Origin: Plasmodium coatneyi | Taxonomy: Eukaryota > Apicomplexa > Aconoidasida > Haemosporida > Plasmodiidae | Length of the DNA stretch: 64,000 bases | NCBI RefSeq assembly: GCF_001680005.1 | Contig: NC_033567.1 | Coordinates: 310,001 to 374,000 of the forward strand | Reading direction: 5' to 3' | Part shown: positions 48,001 to 53,103 of the stretch, piece by piece | Layout: the number at the start of each line of letters is the position of its first letter | Numbering within the stretch: the first letter of the stretch is position 1 | Made by a program: the position numbers and the translations under genes | Notes under the pieces: generated by a model | Databases searched by the model: none | What the model was told of the DNA's origin: nothing | The model's input: the letters and a program-made list of their open reading frames with translations, nothing else

Positions 48001-51000
48001 AATGATTAGGTCCTTATATGACATATAGCTGTTAAAGGTGTTATTCATGGAGAATGTATTATAGCCCATTACGTAGTCGTTGGTCCTTATAAATGTATCA
48101 CACAACTTACGCTTTTTCCTCTTTGCCCTTTTACTTTTCCCCTTGTTTGAAAAAATCCCATGAGAGAATTGCGAATCGTTTAGCACATCCCCTCTGAGTG
48201 TACAATTACCCGGTGGGGACTTACTCCTGATAGGTGAATAAATCCCCTGCCGACCTTCATGCGACATGGAATTTTTTAAAATTGGTCTATTCAAAATTAT
48301 GTCCTTTGCACCGTCAGCAGAAATGGCGTATCTTTCTGCTGCGTTCTTCTCCCTTCTCCTCACCTTTGCAAACTTAAGAACACGCGGTGAAACAAAGTTG
48401 GCAGGATTTATAATATCTCGAACTTCCACCTCATGAACAAAGTAGTGCTTCTTTTTTTCCCACTTCTGGTCAGAAAATTTCTCCATCCTTGTTGCGCTCA
48501 CAGTGCCGTCACTCAACACTGGAAGCGTATGCACATCATTGTGGTATGTTAATTCTCTAAAAAAATTTGCATCCTTCATCAGAACCGACTTCATATCGTT
48601 CAGTTCATGATAATCCTCGCCATTGCTTCCATTCTCATATTCTTCCAAAATGGAAAAATCGAAATAATCCACCTGAATTCCACGTGTGCGTAATGCACTA
48701 TATCCTTTTCCTTTTTTCCCCTTCGCAATTGCACCGCTTCCATTTTTGCTACTGCATGTGAGGAGTGACACATTCGCTACGCCCCGCCCATTTTTAGCAC
48801 TCTCACCATGTGGCCCATTTTTCCCTTTACTGAGGGACAAATTATGTGAACAATCCTTCCCAATCTGGAAGGTGTCACAGTGGCTTCGATCCAACAAACA
48901 ATCATAGGGTGACTGCAGCTTGTAGAGTAGTTTGCACTTGTACAAATCTGCAGCAAATTTACTTCTAACCTTTTTGCTGAAATAAAGCAGCGGTTTGAAG
49001 TCATTTTTCAACCTTGGAAATTTTTTCATTTTTTTAATTATATAACTAAAACAAACTTTACAAAACAAAACGCTCGTGCTGCTCACTGCACCGAGCACTT
49101 GGAAAATATAAAATATCTGAGGGTACTGAAACAATAGTTTGAATAAAGGCTTGATGGAATAATTCATAAAAATGTGGAAATCATTTCCACTTAGAGAAAT
49201 TATGCTGTTCGCACACATGTAGAGCAAATTCTTCTCTTCATTTTTTATGTAACTGATGCAGTTGAACACTTTTCTTCTATCCTTCTTGGATAAGCTGTTA
49301 ACGTTAATGTGGACGTAAGGGCGCCATGTGCCACTTAACGAGGAGTCACCAATGGGGTATTTTTCCTCAGAAAAGTCGCTCTGATCATGCGATCTACCGT
49401 TCTTTACCTTCTTTCTGATAACCCCCCTGAGAGCTCCACTTTTTATTCCCAATTTTTCAACCGTAATGTGCGAAAAGCAGGAGGTGAATAATATGCAGCA
49501 TACCACCATGCGGTAAAAAAATTTGTGTATTATTTTTATCCAATCTTCACTCAGTTCGTAGGATTTGAACAAAGTGTTCTGCGCCTGGATCAGGTCAAAA
49601 TTGGAAATTTCATACATCTCTTCGAAAATGTCATAAAGGGGGGCTTCATTGGGGGCTCCCTGTTCTGAACCTTTCCTTTGCACTTTACCCATTCTGAAGG
49701 CGTTTTCTTGGTTGTAATTCTGGGAAACATTGCACTTGTGATTATTCCCATCTTCTATAACGACATTTTGGTTGACGCATTGACTTTTTATGCTCTTCCC
49801 TTTTTCGCTAAATATATCTCCCCCCCCACTCCAAAGTGTTTCCTTCACCAAATTGCAATGTGCCCCCTTAATGATTCCATTACCATTTAAAATGCCATCA
49901 TCATTGAATAAAATGTGCGAACTGTTTCCCTTTTCCACAGGGAAGTCATATATAAGGCCATTCAGTTTGTTTCCATTTTCCTTATTATACTTATTCCTAT
50001 AACTGTGCAAATTTGCTTCATCTATGTAGGTGAGTGGATAACTATCCTTCATAACACATCCCAATTCAGTCCTTCCATTTATTTCACCAATTATGTCCCC
50101 ACTATTCACAATGCAGTTATAATTACTAATAAGGAGGTCATCATCATTCTCCAGATAGTTCAACGCTATATAATTATTTCCTTCATGTTGGGTGATATTC
50201 ACATTTAAAGGTGTATTCCTGATAGAAGCTCTCCAATGCTTGGAACCTGTTAATTTCCCATTTTCCGCCTCACAGGTATACTCACCTGCAATGAGCGACT
50301 GCCCAATTTCATTCTTCACCTCCCCCTCCAAATTTGAAGCAATATTACCATTACTTGTTTCACACGTGGAACTCCCTTTAGGGTTACCATTTTCTACAAC
50401 ATTACTGGATTCTCCATTTTTTACATCATTTTTGGATTTTCCATTTTTTACACTTCGATTAGGCTTTTTCGGACGATTGGGGCGCCTTCGCTTGCTTACA
50501 CTAATGTTCTTTCTAATCCTTTTCCTCTTACTAGCGTTTTTTTTGGAATTCTTTCCACTTGCAGGGTCGTCACATCCGTTTACACCGCCCACTGCAGCAC
50601 TATTCACACTAACTGCAGCTTCTTTCCCTGTGGAGCTATCCAAAATGTCACCCCTCCTGTTCAAATAACTGCTCACATGCTCAGCAGTAATATTTAACCC
50701 CTGCTTTGAAGTGTCACAACTTTGATCCTCCGAAATGTTACTTTTTCTCCTTTTCTCTGCATCCAGCTTACATATAATAGCTTCCTTGTTAAAATACAAA
50801 TAAATATAAAATATGTTGCTTCTTACACAGTCATAAATGGCATACAACAAGAATTTATATTCTTTTAGGAGCTCACATAAGTCGTGAGTTCCCTCCAACA
50901 TGTAGTATTCCTTAATCAATGCTTCCTTTAATGCACCCTTTTCCTTTTTGGTTCCATTTTTATGACTGTTATATTTATGAGGTGCTTTAATCCTTTCCAA

Positions 51001-53103
51001 ATGTTCTTCTTTTTTCATCCAATTCTGTAGAAAATATTTGCGCGACAAAACAAATTTGGAAAGATGATCTGACTCGTACTTTAGTTTTTCTTTATTTTTA
51101 CACAATTTTTTCTTCGCCAATTTGTTGTTCTTACGAATATGATAGGCTCTTCCCTGTTTCGTCCCCCTTTTTACACTTTTTACATCCACCCTGCTTGAAC
51201 GGAAGCCCCTCCCATAGAGTGCATACAATTCGCACTTCAACGAATGGCTTTTCTGCAGCATAATATTTATAATATCAAAATAGAGGGCAAAATACTCTGC
51301 ACTTTTTTTCTTCATGGCAAATAAAATTTCAATTATATACACCAGCAACTTTACACACACTTTCTGAATGAAGATATAGCCGTTCTTACTCATAATGACC
51401 AGGGAGTAGGCATATATGCAACTATTAATAATTTTATAATTCCACATAGGCTTATCCTTAAAGTAGTGGAAAATGTCATGTATTAGGATAAACACCTGTT
51501 CATTTAAGTTTCCATTATTTTTGTAAGTTAAAAAATTTCTATACGTATTTGGATTTAGAAAAAGTGCCAAATAATGCTTCATATTCTCCTTAAAACTGTC
51601 ATGTAACAGTAATCGAATATGTTCGATGAATATTTTTCCCTCTTCAATGCTATGCTTTGTGTCATATTTCAAAAATTGAAGAATTTTTTCTATAAGAAAT
51701 TCTTTAAGATGAAAATACTTATTCATGCTATCCATCCTTAGAAAGTATATTAGCATGTACACGACCAAATTTTTTAGATTCCACAGTTCGGATACCTTCG
51801 ACAAATCAATCTCGTAATTGTTGTAATTCACATTTTTGTAAAATTGCTTCTTCGCTGTTTTTAATTCATTTCGATGGAACACACTGCGGGTATCACAAAA
51901 TGGGGCTCCTAATTCGTCCCCGTATTTATCATTCAGGGGGTAAACGATAGGCTCATTGAAATCGCAGCGGTTTATGGAGTTTCCGTCAAAGGTGCTACTC
52001 ACACGAACCTTCTGCGTATTACTTGTTGGCGCATCGCAGGAACGCTTCTTCCCTTTCTTTACACCAAAATGTTTAGAATTTGCATCTTCACAATTCGATG
52101 GAACTTTATCCTGCGGGTTACTCTTATCAAAATTGCACACATGTGTTTCCCCCCTTTGGCAAAATTGGGAATTCCCCCTGGTGGATTTCCTCTCCAAAGC
52201 GGTCCTATCCTCAATCAAATAGCTGTAAAGCCTTTTCAATTTACGCGGATATAAAACATTCCCACGACGATCGCACCACCGGAGGGCGTTTTCCCCCACG
52301 GACAAATGATTATCCCAAAAATGGTAACTGTACGATGTTCTACAAATCCGATCTCTTAAGCAGTTAATATATTCTATGTAGAACGACCTGGAATACTTAA
52401 AATCCCATACATTTATGAGGGACAAAATTTTGCACAAAATTTTTATGTAATTTTCATTACTCTTTATCAAATGCGGATATAAGTTCATCAAAACATAATT
52501 TGAGAAAATTATTTCTCTAACTACTTTTAGGGAATCCCCACTGCTTCGCACGCACCTACCATTTTTGTGCCTTTTCCTATACACATTTATTGCTGACTTT
52601 AGAAACTTCCCTCTTTTAACCTTACCAACTAGCCTCTTGTAAAAAGCCTCCAAAATATGCAAAGAAACAACATTCACATATTTGTAAATATCGAACACTA
52701 TCAAGTCGTTCTTATGTAGCTTGCATATTTCAGTAATTATTCTTATGCAGATAATTGTGTATTCTTCATTTTGCTTCACGATGAGATTCAAACAAATGTC
52801 AAAAATCTCTATCATGTATTTTATTTTTTTAAATTTATATATCATGGAATAGAAAATGTTAAGTATACTCTTCCGAAAAATGTACGTCCTATTGAGGTAA
52901 TAGCACGGGACGCAATCACTTATGTAACTCTTCATTAAGGGGTACACATCCATTAGAAAGAAGTTCTCTTCCTTTTCGCTCATGTTTAGCAGGGCCATTC
53001 TTATTCTATTTGTCCTTTTTTTCGCGCCCTTCCCTTCTTGGAACTTTTCATTTTTTCTCAGGAATCTCTTCATCACCAGTTTTTTTTCCAGTGCTTCCTC
53101 CAT
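27025..53103 (-). CDS. TRRAP: Giant Tra1/TRRAP homologue (PIKK-family pseudokinase), single 8692-codon frame
   Basis: Tra1/TRRAP is the activator-binding scaffold of SAGA and NuA4 histone acetyltransferase complexes. The N-terminal helical-repeat signature (QNEEYTIICIRIITEICK, about residues 111-128) matches the family's conserved N-terminal block. The FAT domain shows WALWADYCKKAYKENKN (near 7364) and LIRKFPQDVFYHFRALQIER (near 7470). The PI3K-like region begins near 7875 (CRVKYIGEHLNYLYDLNLY), continues with RISFLTSDGNIQHYTV and NIHTPLHPSFRLKDETF, and ends with VPFRLTRNIQQFIG (near 8262). The catalytic HRD/GDRH-type and DFG motifs are absent (QQNSSLNT and MYLEGRP stand there), so it is a pseudokinase like TRRAP. 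The last residues, SMSKKYLRTANGPWFPWF, are a FATC end. At more than twice the size of yeast or human homologues (about 3740-3860), the excess is Asn/Lys/Gly-rich inserts. No intron is seen. Confidence 0.9.
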   Translation of the reverse strand: MEEALEKKLVMKRFLRKNEKFQEGKGAKKRTNRIRMALLNMSEKEENFFLMDVYPLMKSYISDCVPCYYLNRTYIFRKSILNIFYSMIYKFKKIKYMIEIFDICLNLIVKQNEEYTIICIRIITEICKLHKNDLIVFDIYKYVNVVSLHILEAFYKRLVGKVKRGKFLKSAINVYRKRHKNGRCVRSSGDSLKVVREIIFSNYVLMNLYPHLIKSNENYIKILCKILSLINVWDFKYSRSFYIEYINCLRDRICRTSYSYHFWDNHLSVGENALRWCDRRGNVLYPRKLKRLYSYLIEDRTALERKSTRGNSQFCQRGETHVCNFDKSNPQDKVPSNCEDANSKHFGVKKGKKRSCDAPTSNTQKVRVSSTFDGNSINRCDFNEPIVYPLNDKYGDELGAPFCDTRSVFHRNELKTAKKQFYKNVNYNNYEIDLSKVSELWNLKNLVVYMLIYFLRMDSMNKYFHLKEFLIEKILQFLKYDTKHSIEEGKIFIEHIRLLLHDSFKENMKHYLALFLNPNTYRNFLTYKNNGNLNEQVFILIHDIFHYFKDKPMWNYKIINSCIYAYSLVIMSKNGYIFIQKVCVKLLVYIIEILFAMKKKSAEYFALYFDIINIMLQKSHSLKCELYALYGRGFRSSRVDVKSVKRGTKQGRAYHIRKNNKLAKKKLCKNKEKLKYESDHLSKFVLSRKYFLQNWMKKEEHLERIKAPHKYNSHKNGTKKEKGALKEALIKEYYMLEGTHDLCELLKEYKFLLYAIYDCVRSNIFYIYLYFNKEAIICKLDAEKRRKSNISEDQSCDTSKQGLNITAEHVSSYLNRRGDILDSSTGKEAAVSVNSAAVGGVNGCDDPASGKNSKKNASKRKRIRKNISVSKRRRPNRPKKPNRSVKNGKSKNDVKNGESSNVVENGNPKGSSTCETSNGNIASNLEGEVKNEIGQSLIAGEYTCEAENGKLTGSKHWRASIRNTPLNVNITQHEGNNYIALNYLENDDDLLISNYNCIVNSGDIIGEINGRTELGCVMKDSYPLTYIDEANLHSYRNKYNKENGNKLNGLIYDFPVEKGNSSHILFNDDGILNGNGIIKGAHCNLVKETLWSGGGDIFSEKGKSIKSQCVNQNVVIEDGNNHKCNVSQNYNQENAFRMGKVQRKGSEQGAPNEAPLYDIFEEMYEISNFDLIQAQNTLFKSYELSEDWIKIIHKFFYRMVVCCILFTSCFSHITVEKLGIKSGALRGVIRKKVKNGRSHDQSDFSEEKYPIGDSSLSGTWRPYVHINVNSLSKKDRRKVFNCISYIKNEEKNLLYMCANSIISLSGNDFHIFMNYSIKPLFKLLFQYPQIFYIFQVLGAVSSTSVLFCKVCFSYIIKKMKKFPRLKNDFKPLLYFSKKVRSKFAADLYKCKLLYKLQSPYDCLLDRSHCDTFQIGKDCSHNLSLSKGKNGPHGESAKNGRGVANVSLLTCSSKNGSGAIAKGKKGKGYSALRTRGIQVDYFDFSILEEYENGSNGEDYHELNDMKSVLMKDANFFRELTYHNDVHTLPVLSDGTVSATRMEKFSDQKWEKKKHYFVHEVEVRDIINPANFVSPRVLKFAKVRRREKNAAERYAISADGAKDIILNRPILKNSMSHEGRQGIYSPIRSKSPPGNCTLRGDVLNDSQFSHGIFSNKGKSKRAKRKKRKLCDTFIRTNDYVMGYNTFSMNNTFNSYMSYKDLIIKVTHFLLKVLKYYSHIYEHFLSELKTISEICLDIILKDSKCIKVVHLVKCLLETICFVNCANELKGNRENGTGVNFALNKIPFRDNLIYMKCMKYISSSSEANYEGSKYGGGNDGIMEDFLKKENSVQCVANEGSCLLSGKENKNACGNAFEKGHVGSGEVTAKNEAFRSKGRGNSDAYHDAPGKATEANANVDGANKANDIIVNVLNWLENVYLDFPKLYKMVLCEMCLQLPISYFTNERFHLYMKSLLVCLGSKNMNRIRVALKSMEENICMGNNSLIKGSISSSFYFKNKDGITSCILTHLMKFLRKKISFQFNFNKIYQQKYFLNDLFRNTADITLLQMGVIYTEKVLSEQEVNKYMKKVYMENLFIILKLYCKFCDDNEGMNNYYFHLNDKRSVISHFRIGFFLKKQIKQCKRKRCIQEVQGDTIKGKSLMIKDEKALKEGPISTIKNQLVGVNENPHLNSKKSSFLDNSNVGGSCKTSDRNKRRRKNIPLKNEDKCEGGNIEINVSKDRVDPVNNKSVEANVPRRRSKRSVCRRKTSSIVNEVEEEKKCNDKQNGPPPICNDNTIKEIKSNNAEQNKKICSVQKDSTVNVGVAPVNEKKDEADGGKVDLVKLLMSGITSDQTFESIIQHIDLEETLNYCYKVLKNNVKSNNAKCLYYYKQPMINTHMRSKLCVRKKASICVRKKKKREKFSLFNFHELENVRKRKMREQDEVATDKRSNKKVRVNSSPSERNDKSVHSKCISGNDHLSATTQVKQPVFKNTKDIGVTQEGALRNSLTRKIQGIPHDGANCTKKKVTCSASRNNLFFTENTTFKAYKRFIDNGEAAYFDRSDLCYYCILKEQRINCYRVVLTIFIFIFNHSKCISDFYHHMIRIGSQNVEFKKSIRNDPVGGNTQNGLGAVKADKVNQYGGTVDKKGKGSPKRFSSTVGEEQSASKNVKNNAHRKKGKNKFFFETCKCRKNLHKYSFMYNDKNVFIKKLMYCFLIMLVEINEKGKSDDGGMEAQGGNAKMKGKTESNCGMICSDELWKGKLKEIVKNVVRRIGLILSSRFILTRKEKLIYVASHNSEIDVASFIFTFCDLIDYHPRFLQMTIEGLNFIEKILKTILNVQPVKIKVGIKSTFFFNLCACICNLCNAVKVKKKIFGLLLLLRVSRILPPYWIRFNVYNIVRALLACHEKTHLKYVSIVELLVEECFALVISSLFTGYVGEINTYILNNFRGVDNSFVYDISNIRGVNASVDEKTLRDVERIGNSAIGKIRSSVEMIRSFWGLNNKEVNHIDHSNVEHAKNVRKKRRCKGKPFWYMPDEVYTWDILSSKGKNRRSDNEVKKMNKILVNILKILINKLSKKEQDRHFIKRAFIIITKVLRTDTRELLTYKYSPKSNLCIQDIFMKHFSISNFAKSSLKRKITYLDFFCFFLSQKPYIKFDLHVVINLIETVVNIIGYIEKSDEENRIFNYILNGNVHRSCSKDGVNCDLYERTNLSFLYEKKPNHSVDQTHHEWKSQNKNHLGENGGEVYNCGTNNGYYVNHSNVGNNWQISSNQNGAESENVVDNTNLNDELAFLQSTVPNGYGSKLNNPKNKDLQNLYEKIKKKNRDYSILYSKDCATKVENKNEEQNKDVTIDDIANKWENNTNNISRRFKLYVDDKNDENLNGMDKQLDCDYATRRKGSNSYYSIYFNNKMTVHDNDKDFPAKRGSLHGNDKLNVQNRDVLDMHSEGYNCHMGANDIVDIKSERGESLLVDQKCRGRSGSALVRGSIKYGFSRGNTGCPTVSLYSHKMEKEGGVLEKGAKDSCSTPYNGVRNNLLEEEEQKRKNCVVRNSISSYISTNLEKFKVENSEKASINFKDARNNLVQKNKCLLRSQIKNLNVSNRNIGTSAGRTWSGNARGSYVNCYQDFYFHGKEREEEKDGSPSVHENFIVEPEVNADSVPVEYKEGNLAKEFIKEKFSQDHNSKGDFARGNIENQHSENESFPKEHLTKQQLLKEEYKTVIEFFLHFMTFVRIFFSHQLYKYLLTTMNAQMNKRSVHLYNRCIHILVNFLFSKDKELCIKAEGTLRFLIVNNEHDRESGQNDTTAKNYAKSGGNCVDKISNKNGGFLSSTKINNVNKNFPNVWKLNKVDLKVYLKSILCNLSYALRNNGFVLKKNFIIGLSKIYSFFPQLFSPHLTDGFVQYVKYWNGKCGEDKFVLKDVEKVMEVFSSFFTISKLTYDQFKEIIDLLFGIFSCSKMSSSISVPHLGDLNGLAESGKRGSGASTGENHAARNTKGISSIPHTIDEVNPVGYFVDVCVNKNAVMRINAFEKELLEYFITNCNNNENSEMNTFFMRALSLLCSNNHEHAMKYFIQQRHNQKVFSHFVSTLRVKNQVGFRKYICKKIPALVNILLRFICDFKQNEYLMHVFSTYLFSVNEGDLREVISYDCSRMKEYADRNVDINFKENTSPHLKRGECIVGRTNGDAQSGKYNQACELRCIPIINVNDFLVNLSNVINVLHAVLLYEPSWIFVNFYEDRVRKNRTSLIEVLYLCLIHLISQYLSKEDTNFLTFVRSRECKKCVKILILFFHFSRDLLRCVVLDCFPQRNCAENSGAPKTSVLGKNDKRDDILYDSMKYSGYLFFLRTNLLIILAFIVCTNKDEGYSYLYTFFKRCTKKGLRFREKRFLFFTVVRILHNFSAPILGQFFETALRFFIVPILKEYIKRVEKVRHITFPGEKCGSMRSANEKEIICKLQRNRMIMSVHAKLFTQADTNQFSRSEKSNSVRTDHSCGNNLLNINSYYNANGGISSICNNVKIGNNYDYVGDANYWKDQCGMSATNNNAYVNLVRNNIFPSAFIRNSQNCTFVYNLNDNSCSGSANNDYCLFYTSIHGERKNVQLYPFYNHNLFFSINEIFYSLKALLRGGAHSKEVIMHKLCISRMVVDLVRRIKCKKSKMIILSYVGWFNREYVNFPCDEIKQLSICNIINACKCSPNSDLNDLTAIYPLLLSCYKNEENNLMKLNLEELTEIISQRREQREKYSSNSNVLLRQMERSHMHFYYCKVCSGKRVVEDNRKRNCVCYPYGNSSFSKLYKSTKNSRDLFCTNGHIKSFYLFKHRRNVILAHYRKDETVFHKMHILKVALAHKYDFYNVYPYVVDSIFKNFKKITKRLYSNGKEKSLLIRALSVALTFIKFNIFCNSVHELFSLVNDQVVLKKTHPLGRHYLGKHNRSEEGNKPGAPNGKNIQNEKSNPPALRELRSRKKVPSAEQTKVDLMEQNVNIGQKLKNRKGGPTIQGESACVSTCLEEENKQTGNKNGDVPQRGKYIPKNKSNLRMSKLTETMLNYYVKIEKDEEKRDLFLIGLVNVLKKYNKIYVHHSILNVLTNFIISSLMQHGNELHGAKMTNKILSILENILRIKNNVKVKYVHVYKTLMCFYSINCTTKEYIRRRKGKGRNNPNVGNDEMLQNLLHNIITMEIQGKKSKNGQVAVPNFSGVCTNSNEGAGANEHCVRREDQVSAFSCTNEGTCSFTKNSEGKESFTALLNKENLPNGSFVNHTCKIDERNSIEQDWQKNYLREGNVSIAPNSFNGIDKEGKDSADNSQMVSALKNALLNNMAIANGKKVHVQNGDFSTEEKHVEHISNAYEMINKGYGMIMVKTIYGVLKVLMKYSNKKNVCKNLHILSCIFSLLLNFDNKKVERAALLLINHIVIKHNLFIDNFATIMGRINPQRRENGDLDKPSQTGVNHDVNDTKKEPCFMFNKEFEREENVANKIEFLHEMLIHICLRGMNVYRKNNRAYYMDKTLYVEGKLETSLNIFTFFCQIYDRNGGNQYAQLVRFLILEYLKRLRCIACYCLKKRGRMATLKRLLFLINTKLHLVDKKDAIHCLETMQELLLLECKNDSNFHLFILNMCEYHLADMHKRSEEPMKGFSADEMSDRSTCASSVGEEEKEHEITKKAQVKEIINELSDKKMNNFQISHYIKYINNLNNEAGTCNYVHNYRIARRYFLSKDRIIYERRRKNYLRRRICRAKMNHKEMTKDLYARLFCKGDRNNCTGVTHMKRNVQVKDVQGRGKNCAKNGAKSAQTNGKKNYDRRTFGKEVVSPHIKRINKLRKEKRRKRFYKRLKCYDDIFEGYTIEENLCNDLFLCKKRKKLKVFWSFRKNENVGICLSSEEKAHLIRNLILFDYSDDYHCYVKYYDILLYFIKSEKEKYSEGYHIIDLKNMFLGHLLPNILRGTFSFIPKVRCTCTNLFQKYFLSNDLFESICFLFKNDYFKHIIDKYFVCLFLNVLFSYFKHNVDTYVYLKKRTQGLVPFLCKGKCTKGESITKGALSVNAARQTCSEKMKKGKKNSKAREACKTIDIESYNSDFVTWKRYLTKYCYEQQCFVNKCQEKYIKAKYLFNPILSLVNIYKAYCRSVWIDLFSQLFNLFSSEQINKLNFCLVHFLYNYISFIEASSNNYTMCMSRGGNDKGASTFNISWRKNKLFQNNVYGNDYNVNVLETTLTCIFKTRIMLYVPTEIILYCAKNFCTYEISKCMLQMLLFYNLRKMKKLNKQGEVENVAPIEDTNDRQVTGANKIATQKTSKSKNKKQSESAIINNAIVPNEQSQNRLVIASKDDPFLSMKKNYNSYKQIINCLIEINSDLNERDNVYALRTYYVRNIELSKSLFFNHYNLYYKNEYSYLKHFMSYENLNLTKEELDINRVSWIDSLKYFSKVSCIESYMKLMQVKERMKKNVNSKSSKIGTCVFLSEGRKDDSIALSCNYETVRSNYLTNLNNVYCIIEENLKCIQVQDNMARSNAEISTEVKGAEVNPVCTSGEALQGEPKKGIVGGSTKGCINGGVPVVTTKNDMEPLKKNSANARRSGRSRNNKLFGLMFNKSKDGKIQTTIYDYFKSTKKTLSENQQGETHTEGCNKEEDNAAKQTSEKCPTAGVGTVNDGNSKTINRGDITSDTKLNSITSGGNKCSEAIDPNDAHRSSGNILNDKCIAGYSEGNGNIADLLNGLGGCGEGDDMKSIVYSYLEKIIYKLQENSDTIVESMQGNENIEMEEVPVGTNVEGNVENNVEKNVEGSAATGANPLGKVMWERGNAFSEGKHLVGNVNEQSSAFLMKKFKFDLKSKHIKTVKENIDNGMNLLINKVRQMCNYKNNNLSLLFAHAEMFEHAQMSIEIIRENSLRKKQAQKEEIELQLICLLHNLFIMCNKESTAYVYDDIHNMKYSYQWKLLFLKICKIFMDKCGLLSFSKENCTENLSDKYKNYHLLNMMKRMREMNNMSYNYFDKLYENFVQNGSYRNSISCSSSGNSISNPGSNSGGRVMDARCIYMYNMEIIKMNLKKLINSNISNNGYNIAHNMLEKYSSTACDEAEFSKKKNYKKEKKPNIAHEDNYLYIRNMEYEHFNICINLRKLGKNAFLQKVVKKLKCYINSLNLINTFDFDSLPMVSYEKFRSEFFYMKGKILCNLNKIILFLYRNNFIEKNSKLNCDRCRYMCQDITREDETAFTQISTDIVSHSVMTPQRTEEEKSVNIPSAVVSNNDGCNPSEKMNNKRNKRRKKGTNAPNETPNRLEGEIFHSNIAEEKKEELVDDKTSKRKKRSKVTKAVSETAEDSVKKSVQTNGESPLHEKEMDSQIEVSDCKESNKEEKKIAKRGDKKRQQTKNNGEYTCKCDHKKCNLFDGNLIEECFLSSLKIYPLENNSWALWADYCKKAYKENKNVSFCLSSIISYLIYSSLNTHEGYYYLSNVLYLLSTDMRDNCVMQVFNKYNDNICPNLWLFYLPFLLNNINVNKDNYLYFHKILHVLIRKFPQDVFYHFRALQIERNGKLYYLQDGRNKKKGMDEKSSLMKNNVNMVKNPNLGLNNKKKFQMEDGTFFHDDHNLKGYSLKGGSVPSVRGNVTGENGRGNVCILGGDDNVNDNPSGNRNTKRSNARSGRRATPKVRMRVNRKTEKESNKSTVKEANRRDEKKAAPTAANSAIPEKQEGYEYADLFKDGFDQLMNVFKSKHVDLYSSLNSMCNGILNYTRLEPLEETYYMVGKLLDQCMEFPYSRTHVSTFIQKMTEKYILYKRYKAKVKKNYTNRRRSKIAINNMNLFWKEFKKDVKLLKRNVRIRGGSINNVVVNEKGNNKSNITNSNTGEENKADVVTPHGDEISKKDRKDNYFTLEEFPQIAKKWKDMLFVIIHSLNENEGLDNFSHSLFDMFSDFPLKIELPSCRVKYIGEHLNYLYDLNLYSPTSIVRMNKPIMRTVLSDHCMKRISFLTSDGNIQHYTVQPCNSIRSKSEHKFTLFQILVNNTMFKFSHTKKRGLSFGINIHTPLHPSFRLKDETFEDISLKELYNNYMLVTKNEKYSLDNVLLLHRNLIKNSIRTFLLNKIECVVKEQDIAMTEGSKKKNSLPDKRNDKKGAVLVNKANSEEIPKEKGSVSIVKNTVLKKNSSDIFVNAKESGNNSNHCNAVKNVEGMPYKEQMDYYNSLSYEELIQTFRSEEWFRKSFKKCVRKIVKLHFKDIRKMVPKSILKNYFYSLHNNLESYYVMNSQFVKSYSLTCMLNYVFFQQNSSLNTIMLSKRSGRTMYLEGRPSYMNLCKYYPNKKETKKRGVPFRLTRNIQQFIGFQGLRGAFPSNFYVSIMALKKNMNYVRDFLNLTTLDDFYSLYVYGENRKILQKKGKGLNGEEVKQAYVKSFNVDDVTTKMIIKDAEEHVRNACYRVRCLYKNILERKKNVSLSNGDECKKEIDVLKTYEYNSDLQDISLSELSSEDELEHANNNEDKNAQNAKRTNANSKRKRSETPSKLLKVEGNTKVSKSRRSPVKKEATQGDKNVCDKADPLLNEVNIANEKSPNKENSAMVEEATGETKHSEENEKNGNKESNVMNVSNVNNTTNTNNATTPSNDNSNKKRRRSKKKPSGDQKEEQTDANQAQPPIEQKPMEDNATNKQSKKNRTDTSKCRNNKAQKEEQENVTKNGPPDNGQDQNAELKCTANNLQKEQSAKIRKNGDTYMDESYNSVIDLMEISMSKKYLRTANGPWFPWF

